Both the position numbers and the translations under genes were made by a program. The notes beneath the pieces are model-generated. The model was not told the origin of the DNA. It searched no databases and worked only from the letters and a program-made list of their open reading frames with translations. Positions 58,306-64,000 of a DNA stretch of 64,000 nucleotides are shown piece after piece. Source of the stretch: JAOUEA01 sp963825685 (lineage in GTDB: Bacteria; Actinomycetota; UBA4738; HRBIN12); contig CAWGUD010000034.1 in NCBI GenBank assembly GCA_963825685.1, positions 11,336 to 75,335 of the forward strand. The letters run 5' to 3'. The stretch's first letter is position 1. Each line of letters starts with the position of its first letter.

Positions 58306-60342
58306 ATGCCCGACAACGACAACCGTTCTCCCTTCTCACGCCGCGGCGGCGGCGGCGACGACGCCGGCGGCGGCGGCACGCCGCGCCCCCGGTTCGCACC
58401 GTGGCTCGTCGTACCGATCCTGCTCGTGGCCTTGCTGATCTTCAACAACGTGCTGTCGAACACCCAGCGCCGATCGATCACCTACAACGAGTTCATCACG
58501 GCGGTCGAAGAGGACCGGCTCGACCCCGAGACGACGGTGAAGATCTCGGACTCCGCGATCACCGGCGCCCTCACGACCGACGACGGCTCGCAGGACTTCT
58601 CGACCACGCTGGCGCCCAACTTCCAGACGCAGGATCTCGCGACGTTCCTGCAGGACAACGACGTCAACTTCGAGTTCGAGCAGCCGAGCGTGTTCCTGTC
58701 GCTGCTCGTGAACATCCTCCCGTTCGCGCTGATCATGATCGGCATCTACTGGTTCGTCTTCCGGCGCATGGGCGCGGGCGCCTCGGGTGCCCTGAACATG
58801 GGCAAGAACAAGGTCAAGATCTATGACCGCAAGGAGATGAAGACGACGTTCGCCGACGTCGCGGGCGTCGACGAGGCCAAGGACGAGCTGCGCGAGATCG
58901 TCGAGTTCCTGTCCAACCCGAAGAAGTACCAACGGCTCGGCGGACGCATCCCCAAGGGTGTGCTGCTGCTCGGGCCCCCCGGGTGCGGCAAGACGCTGCT
59001 CGCTCGGGCGGTCGCCGGCGAGGCCAACGTGCCGTTCTTCTTCATGAGCGGCTCGGAGTTCGTGGAGATGTTCGTGGGCCTGGGTGCCGCACGGGTTCGC
59101 GAGCTGTTCCAGCAGGCCAAGGAGAAGGCCCCGGCGCTGGTCTTCCTCGACGAGATCGACACGATCGGCAAGGGGCGCGGCGGCGTGGGCGGCGCCGGGC
59201 TCGGGGCGCACGACGAGCGCGAACAGACCCTGAACCAGCTGCTCGTCGAGATGGACGGCTTCGACGCCTCGAAGGGCGTCATCATCATGGCTGCGACGAA
59301 CCGGCCCGACGTGCTCGACCCGGCCCTCGTGCGACCCGGCCGGTTCGACCGGCAGGTGGTCGTCGACCGACCCGACCTGAAGGGGCGCGAGGAGATCCTG
59401 CGCGTGCACGCCCGCGGGGTCGCGCTCGCCTCCAACGTCGAGCTGCGCACGATCGCGGCGCGCACCCCCGGCTTCACGGGAGCCGATCTCGAGAACGTCG
59501 TGAACGAGGCGGCCCTGCTCGCCGCCCGCCGCGAGAAGAACGCCGTGACGATGGACGAGCTGGAAGAGGCGATCGACCGAGCATCGATGGGCCTCGAGCG
59601 CAAGTCCCGCGTGATGAACGACAAGGAGAAGTCGCGCGTGGCCTCGCACGAGATGGGCCACGCCCTCGTCGCCCACTACTCCGAGAACCTCGACCCGGTG
59701 CACCGCATCACGATCATCCCGCGCGGCACCGCGGCCCTCGGGCTGACGATGACGCGTCCGCTCGAGGACCGCTTCCTCAATACCGAGCCCGAGTTGAAGG
59801 ACACGCTCGCCTACGCGATGGGCGGACGCGTCGCGGAGGAGATCGTGTACGGCGAGATCTCCACGGGAGCGCAGAACGACCTCGAGCGGGCGACCCAGAT
59901 CGCCCGCGCGATGGTGACGCAGTTCGGCATGAGCGAGAAGGTCGGCCCGCTCTCGCTCGGCCAGGACGACCCCAACGCGATCTTCGCGGGCCCCAAGATC
60001 TCCGCAGGCACCGCCGAGCGGATCGACGAGGAGGTCATGCGCCTGCTGCACGAGGCCCACGACCAAGCCGAACGCCTCCTCCTGCAGCACCGCGACCTGC
60101 TCGACCGCCTCTCAGCGCTGCTCCTCGTCACCGAGACGATCGACGGCGAGGACCTCGAGGCATACACGGGCGGCACGAAGCCGATCCCCGACGCCGAGCA
60201 GCTGCGCGAGCACGAGGAGGCGAAGGAGCGCGAGACCGCGGCGGCTGCGGCCGCCGTCGCCACGGAGGAACGAGAGCGAGAGCGGCAGCGCGCGCCGCAG
60301 ATCGCGATGCCGCCCGCCCCGCCGATGCCGACGGTCGACTGA
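58306..60342 (+). CDS. ftsH: ATP-dependent zinc metalloprotease FtsH
   Basis: Membrane AAA+ protease degrading misfolded membrane proteins. 678 residues. Two N-terminal helices (about 31-48 and 132-152) flank a periplasmic domain; AAA motifs are Walker A GPPGCGKT (223-230), Walker B VFLDEID (279-285) and the SRH AATNRPDVLDPALVRPGRFD. The zinc site is HEMGH (448-452), with Met where most FtsH have Ala. The Glu/Ala-rich tail is variable. ATG 58306 has GGGAGGATAGGAAG upstream. Divergent from sigR. Confidence 0.96.
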   Translation: MPDNDNRSPFSRRGGGGDDAGGGGTPRPRFAPWLVVPILLVALLIFNNVLSNTQRRSITYNEFITAVEEDRLDPETTVKISDSAITGALTTDDGSQDFSTTLAPNFQTQDLATFLQDNDVNFEFEQPSVFLSLLVNILPFALIMIGIYWFVFRRMGAGASGALNMGKNKVKIYDRKEMKTTFADVAGVDEAKDELREIVEFLSNPKKYQRLGGRIPKGVLLLGPPGCGKTLLARAVAGEANVPFFFMSGSEFVEMFVGLGAARVRELFQQAKEKAPALVFLDEIDTIGKGRGGVGGAGLGAHDEREQTLNQLLVEMDGFDASKGVIIMAATNRPDVLDPALVRPGRFDRQVVVDRPDLKGREEILRVHARGVALASNVELRTIAARTPGFTGADLENVVNEAALLAARREKNAVTMDELEEAIDRASMGLERKSRVMNDKEKSRVASHEMGHALVAHYSENLDPVHRITIIPRGTAALGLTMTRPLEDRFLNTEPELKDTLAYAMGGRVAEEIVYGEISTGAQNDLERATQIARAMVTQFGMSEKVGPLSLGQDDPNAIFAGPKISAGTAERIDEEVMRLLHEAHDQAERLLLQHRDLLDRLSALLLVTETIDGEDLEAYTGGTKPIPDAEQLREHEEAKERETAAAAAAVATEERERERQRAPQIAMPPAPPMPTVD

Positions 60343-60348
60343 GGTCGG

Positions 60349-61275
60349 CTAGTCCGTCTCCGGCGGGCGAGGGTCCAGCACGAGGTCCCACCGCCCCCGC
60401 CACCGATCCAGGAACCGGTAGAAGTTCCGCTTCGACCACTTCGCGCGTTCGCCCGGATCGGTCTCGAACCACATGCGATGCTCGTGCTTGACGACCGGGA
60501 GCGGCACCACCTCGGTGCGCAACCCGCGGTCCTTGACCCGGAACGACAGCTCGATGTCCGCCGTGCGGTACCAGCGGAACCGCTCGTCGAACCCTCCGAC
60601 GTCGGCGAGCACATCGCGGCGCATCGCCATGCAGTAGCCCTCGATCGCGTCACAGGGCCCCGGGGCCGGGGCCGGCTCGAACTCGCGCAGGTCGTGGGTG
60701 ACGATCCCGAACGGCCCGACGATGCCGACGTCGGGGTGCGCGAGCGCCTCGTCGACGGGGCCGAAGACGTCGCCGGCGACCTCGATCGAGCCGTCGACGA
60801 CGAGGACGACGCGGCCGGTCGCCCGACGCAGACCTGCGTTCATGGCGGCCCCCCAGCCGGTGCCGTGTTCCAGCGGGATCACCTCGACGTCGTCGCCGAA
60901 CATGCCCGTGTCGGCGCCCGTGACGTCGGCGACCACGTAACGCACGCGACGAGACCCTTCGTGAGCGCGGAACGACGCGATCGATCGCGCGACGTCCTCG
61001 GGCCACCCCTCGACGACCCAGTGGACGCTGACGTCGTCGGTCGCCCGTTCGCCGAGCACCGACCGCACATCGCTCGCCCGGAGGGCCCGAGGCGGCTCGT
61101 CGACCGCCGCCGCCTCGAGGTGCCACCCGCCGTCGGCACCGTCGACGACGGTCCATCCGGCCTCGGCGAGCTCGTCGCGCAGCGCGTCGGCCGCCGCGAA
61201 GTCCTTGTCGGCCCGGGCGGCAGCTCGCCGCTCGGCGAGGGCGAGCACGTCAGGCGTCGGGGAAGCGCCGCTCAT
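60349..61275 (-). CDS. Family 2 glycosyltransferase with N-terminal CysRS-like tail domain
   Basis: 308 residues. The N-terminal 50 residues (LAERRAAARADKDFAAADAL, then RDELAEAGWTVVDG and GGWHLEA) look like the C-terminal helical tail of cysteinyl-tRNA synthetase, where R-x-x-AR-x-x-KDF-x-x-AD-x-LRD is conserved. After a linker comes a GT2-type domain: YVVADVTGADTG, HGTGWGAAMNAGLRRATG, VVLVVDGSIE (the DxD-like site reads DGS), then GYCMAMRRDVLADVGGFDER. No membrane segment. Substrate unknown. ATG overlaps the hydrolase stop as ATGA. Confidence 0.78.
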   Translation of the reverse strand: MSGASPTPDVLALAERRAAARADKDFAAADALRDELAEAGWTVVDGADGGWHLEAAAVDEPPRALRASDVRSVLGERATDDVSVHWVVEGWPEDVARSIASFRAHEGSRRVRYVVADVTGADTGMFGDDVEVIPLEHGTGWGAAMNAGLRRATGRVVLVVDGSIEVAGDVFGPVDEALAHPDVGIVGPFGIVTHDLREFEPAPAPGPCDAIEGYCMAMRRDVLADVGGFDERFRWYRTADIELSFRVKDRGLRTEVVPLPVVKHEHRMWFETDPGERAKWSKRNFYRFLDRWRGRWDLVLDPRPPETD

Positions 61276-62046
61276 CGGCGATGCCGGCGGACGAAGTCGA
61301 GCACCGCGTCGTCGGCCTCCTCGGCACGCTCGGAGTGATACAGGTGACCCGCGCCCCGGAGCAGCACGAGGTCGGCTCCCGGGATACGAGACGCGAGCAC
61401 CGACGCGTTCTCGGGATCGATCAGTCGATCCTCTGTGCCGTGCAGCACGAGGGTGGGTGCCTGGATCGAGGGGAGCCGGTCGTAGGCATCGAAGGCCTGC
61501 ATCGCCTCCCATTGTCGCCGGCCACCCTGCGGATGTCGCGGCTGGTGCGACCCGATGCGGAGGTCCTCGGCGACGTGCTCGGGGTGCGCGTCGGGGAAGC
61601 CGGGCGCGTACAACGATCGCCAGGGTTCGCCTTTGGGCACGGTGTTGACGGGTGGGACGACGACGTTCGAGCCACCGCAGTGGGTCGCCGCGAGCACGAG
61701 GGTGCGCACGCGCTCCGGATGCGCGAGCACGATCTCCTGGGCCACCATGCCTCCGAACGACTGCCCGTACAGGTGCGCGCGGTCCGACGCCGAGATCGTC
61801 GAGCAGACCCAGCGTGTCATCGACGAACGTGGCCATCGTCACCGGACCGACGGGTTCGCTCGAGTTCCCGTTCCCGCGCAGGTCGTAGGCGACGACGTAC
61901 AGCTCGGAGGCGAGGTGCGGGATGTTCCGCCGCCACCCGGGGATGTCGCCGCCCATGCCCTCGAGCAGCACGATCGGCTCGGCCTCCGGATCGCCGTGCT
62001 CTTCGTGATAGAGCTCGGCGCCGTCGGGGCGAGTCAGGAAGGCCAC
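61272..62046 (-). CDS. Alpha/beta hydrolase, one frameshift
   Basis: Predicted esterase-like hydrolase, about 257 residues. The oxyanion region LLEGMGGDIPGW, nucleophile elbow YGQSFGGMVAQE, acid in LHGTEDRLIDP and His in GAGHLYHSE complete the triad. The frame breaks near 61782-61788: DDLGV in one frame continues as DRAHLYGQSFGG in another if one extra G (GTCGGAC) is removed. GTG start 62046. The substrate is unknown. Confidence 0.85.
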
Positions 62047-62074
62047 GAGGCGCAGTGTGCGCCGAGGTCCTCGA

Positions 62075-62497
62075 TCAGGCGGTCGCCGCCTTCGTGGCGT
62101 TGCGCAGCCGACTGGCCATCTGCTGCAGGGTCTTCACCGCGATCGAGGGGTGCTCCTGCATCAGTCCCCGGAATACCCACTCCGTGAGGCCCAGCATCTC
62201 GATGTCGGAGGTCGCGGTCACCGTCGCGGTGCGCGGCCCGCCGTCGAGCAGGGCGATCTCACCGAAGAAGTCCCCGGGGCCGAGCGACGCCTTCTTCGCG
62301 CCGCCGATCGTGACCTCGGCGGTGCCGTCGACGATCACGAACAGGCCGACCCCCGGCTCGCCCTCGCGGGCGATCACGGTGCCGGACGCGTGGTCGATGT
62401 CCTTGACGACCCGCGCGATCGTCTGCAGATCCCTGCGGGAGCAGCCTGAGAACAGGGGCACACGCGAGAGCTGCCCCACCACGTCACGCTTGGCCAC
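62075..62497 (-). CDS. Stand-alone cyclic nucleotide-binding domain protein
   Basis: Single CAP-ED (cNMP-binding) domain of 140 residues without DNA-binding or kinase domain. The phosphate-binding cassette is FFGEIALLDGGPRTATVTA (about 79-97), with the Arg and Glu expected for cAMP/cGMP contact; GTVIAREGEPGVGLFVIVDG precedes it. It may work with a partner protein or as a ligand-gated subunit. GTG 62497 has AAGGGGGAA upstream. Confidence 0.85.
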   Translation of the reverse strand: MAKRDVVGQLSRVPLFSGCSRRDLQTIARVVKDIDHASGTVIAREGEPGVGLFVIVDGTAEVTIGGAKKASLGPGDFFGEIALLDGGPRTATVTATSDIEMLGLTEWVFRGLMQEHPSIAVKTLQQMASRLRNATKAATA

Positions 62498-62530
62498 GCC
62501 GTTCCCCCTTCGTTCGGATGCGACTGGGCC

Positions 62531-62536
62531 ATCCTA
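62531..62536 (-). promoter_or_regulatory. -10 box (TAGGAT) for the cNMP-binding gene
   Basis: TAGGAT on the minus strand would start a leader of about 26 bases that includes a ribosome binding site, unlike the leaderless cases. Confidence 0.4.
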
Positions 62537-62576
62537 GCCGCGTTCTCCGGGCGATGTGACCCACGCGATCGGCCGG

Positions 62577-63948
62577 TCAGGAAGGGTCGACCCGCCACCG
62601 CTCCCAGTAGGCCGCCGCGTCGAAGGCGTCGAGGTGCCTCTCGGCCGCGGCCTCGATCGCGGTCATGAAGTCCTCGGTGCGAGCGATCCCGAGGTGGTGG
62701 CGGCCGACGTACCTGGCGAGGATCCGCAGGAATCGATCGTGACCGAAGCGCTTCGACAGGTTCGCCAGCATGCAGGCTCCGCTCTCGTACACGACCCAGT
62801 ATTGGCTAGGATGCGTTGCCCAGTAGCTCATATCGTTCGTGATCGCAGACCCCGCACTCGGCCACGAGACTCCGCTGCAGCCTCGAGAGGGACCGAAGGG
62901 TTCGCGGGCCGCCCACGACGCGAACGACTCGTCGAGCCACGGCTCGTGGTACTGGTCGTTGCCCACCAGCCCGTAGAACCACTGATGGGCGAGCTCATGG
63001 GCGATCGTGCCGCGGGAGGGGCCGGAGAACACGATCGTGGGGTACTCCATGCCGCCGAATCCTCCGAAGCCCGCGAGCACGACGTCGACCTCGGGGTAGG
63101 GGTACTCACCGAACGCTCGGCCGAGCGACCCCATCACCGCCACCGCGTCGGCCGCTGCCGCACGGGCCCTCGCGCGGCCGACGGCGTTCGGCTGGTACGA
63201 CACGACCACGTCGACGCCGCCGGACGATCGCTCGATCGTGCGGAACCGCCCGGCGGCCCAGGCGAAGTCGCGAACGCGCCGCGCCGTGTACGTGGTGCGC
63301 GTGCGGCCGTCCGCGGTCTCGCTCCGTCCGGTCACGTGCCCGGAGGCGGCGGTGTCGAGGCCGGGCGGGGTCACGAACGTGACCTCGTGGTCGGCCACCA
63401 CCGAGTAGAAGCTCTCCCCCAGGTTCTCGAACGGCACGCGGTGCCACCCCTCGTCGTCGTGCACCGCCAGGATCGGGAGCGCCGATCCCACGAGGGCCAG
63501 GCCACGGTGGAACCCGAACCGATCGTCCTCGTCGGGCAGCTCGATGTCGAGGTCGTAGGAGAGGGTCGTCGTGTCCGAGGGTCCGAGCGGTTCGTCGAGG
63601 GTGACCTCGATCTCGGTGCAGTCGAGCCGCTCGTCGGTGACCTCCCCGCCCTGCACGTTCGAGACCGTGATCGAGCGGGGGTCGCAGCCGAGCACCCCGT
63701 TGGACCACACACGCAGGTAGACCTCGGGAAGCGTCCCCGTGCCGACATTCGTGAACGTCACGGACCCACGCCCACGCCAGGACCTCCCGCCGGCCCCTGC
63801 GCGCAGGTGGACGTCGTAGCTCGCCTCCGCCGGCGTCCGCACGACCGACGATCCCTGGGGACCGGCCGCCGCGAGCGAGGGCATCGACGTGGACGCCAAC
63901 GCCACGACCGAGACGAGGAGCGCGGCCACGACTCGGCATGCGTGGCAT
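62577..63948 (-). CDS. Secreted M1-family metallopeptidase, probable 5' frameshift
   Basis: Exported zinc aminopeptidase-like enzyme. The hydrophobic signal (VAALLVSVVALASTSMPSLA) is followed by an N-terminal beta domain and the M1 core: GGFGGMEYPTIVF (in place of GAMEN), HELAHQWFYG zinc site and WLDESFASWA. The main frame begins at GTG 63929 without a charged N terminus. A TAGACT box lies six bases before ATG 63948, which is in a different frame; removing one C near 63935-63940 joins MPRM to RVVAALLVSVV, a proper signal peptide. About 456 residues. Confidence 0.87.
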
Positions 63949-63954
63949 CCAGGG

Positions 63955-63960
63955 AGTCTA
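63955..63960 (-). promoter_or_regulatory. -10 box (TAGACT) for the M1 peptidase gene
   Basis: TAGACT on the minus strand is followed by six bases and ATG 63948, supporting that ATG as the start. Confidence 0.5.
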
Positions 63961-63976
63961 GGCGCGGGAACGCGAC

Positions 63977-64000
63977 GAGGGGCGCCTGTCGGCGCCCCTC
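63977..64000. terminator. Strong 10-bp hairpin at the window edge
   Basis: A perfect 10-bp stem (GAGGGGCGCC / GGCGCCCCTC) with loop TGTC. No U-tract is visible inside the window. It probably ends a transcript arriving from the right on the minus strand, since the M1 promoter lies immediately to its left. Confidence 0.6.

Overview
The window is a gene-dense, high-GC stretch of bacterial chromosome, most likely from an actinobacterium (Actinomycetota). The evidence is a WhiB-family Fe-S protein, a bacterial proteasome activator (Bpa) ending in GQYL, a SigR/RsrA-type sigma/anti-sigma pair, a MarP-like CvpA-protease, a cytochrome bcc-aa3 cluster with a CtaF-type subunit, and an RpiB with the mycobacterial GSGxGEQIAANK active site. 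The class cannot be fixed from sequence alone. There are no rRNA genes, CRISPR arrays, insertion sequences or prophage genes; one tRNA-Arg(CCG) is present.

Layout. 1-465: truncated PotA-type ATPase. 650-14557 (minus): a long housekeeping block read as metallophosphoesterase, cyclic 2,3-diphosphoglycerate synthetase, 2-phosphoglycerate kinase, transaldolase-like aldolase, rho, rpmE, DUF1385, DivIVA-like, prfA, prmC, sua5, phosphatase, rpiB, glyA, wecA-like. 14669-15844 (plus): MarP-like protease. 15853-21812 (minus): response regulator, argS, GNAT, hom, thrC, thrB. 21909-28817 (plus): tRNA-Arg, pdxH, a one-chain pyruvate:ferredoxin oxidoreductase with a dihydroorotate-dehydrogenase-like partner, and an M20 peptidase. 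28818-29321: no convincing gene. 29322-34431: a small hypothetical gene, bpa, and a polyamine-type ABC importer (potA-potD-potB-potC order). 34485-36062: divergent pyrD/pyrE. 36059-43498: ctaG and the respiratory cluster ctaE-qcrC-qcrA-qcrB-ctaC-ctaD-ctaF. 43524-53208: methyltransferase, DUF309, sarcosine-oxidase-like enzyme, MarR regulator, VIT-type transporter, acetyltransferases, ABC exporter, type-5 uracil-DNA glycosylase, ABC-F ATPase. 53228-58175: whiB with two LexA-like boxes, nth, a peptidase S51 / PLP decarboxylase / PIG-L deacetylase run and rsrA-sigR. 58306-63948: ftsH, a glycosyltransferase with a CysRS-like tail, a hydrolase, a cyclic-nucleotide-binding protein and an M1 peptidase.

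Genes are packed: about eighteen neighbouring pairs overlap by ATGA or GTGA, and three convergent pairs share one CTAG as both stop codons. Many transcription units have a TANNNT -10 box 6-9 bases before the start codon and no ribosome binding site, which points to leaderless transcripts.

About 22 single-base frameshifts interrupt 16 otherwise intact genes, including essential ones (rho, qcrB, ctaD, thrC). Most look like one extra base. The simplest reading is residual indel error in a long-read assembly rather than gene decay, so those genes are annotated here as whole genes with the break noted.
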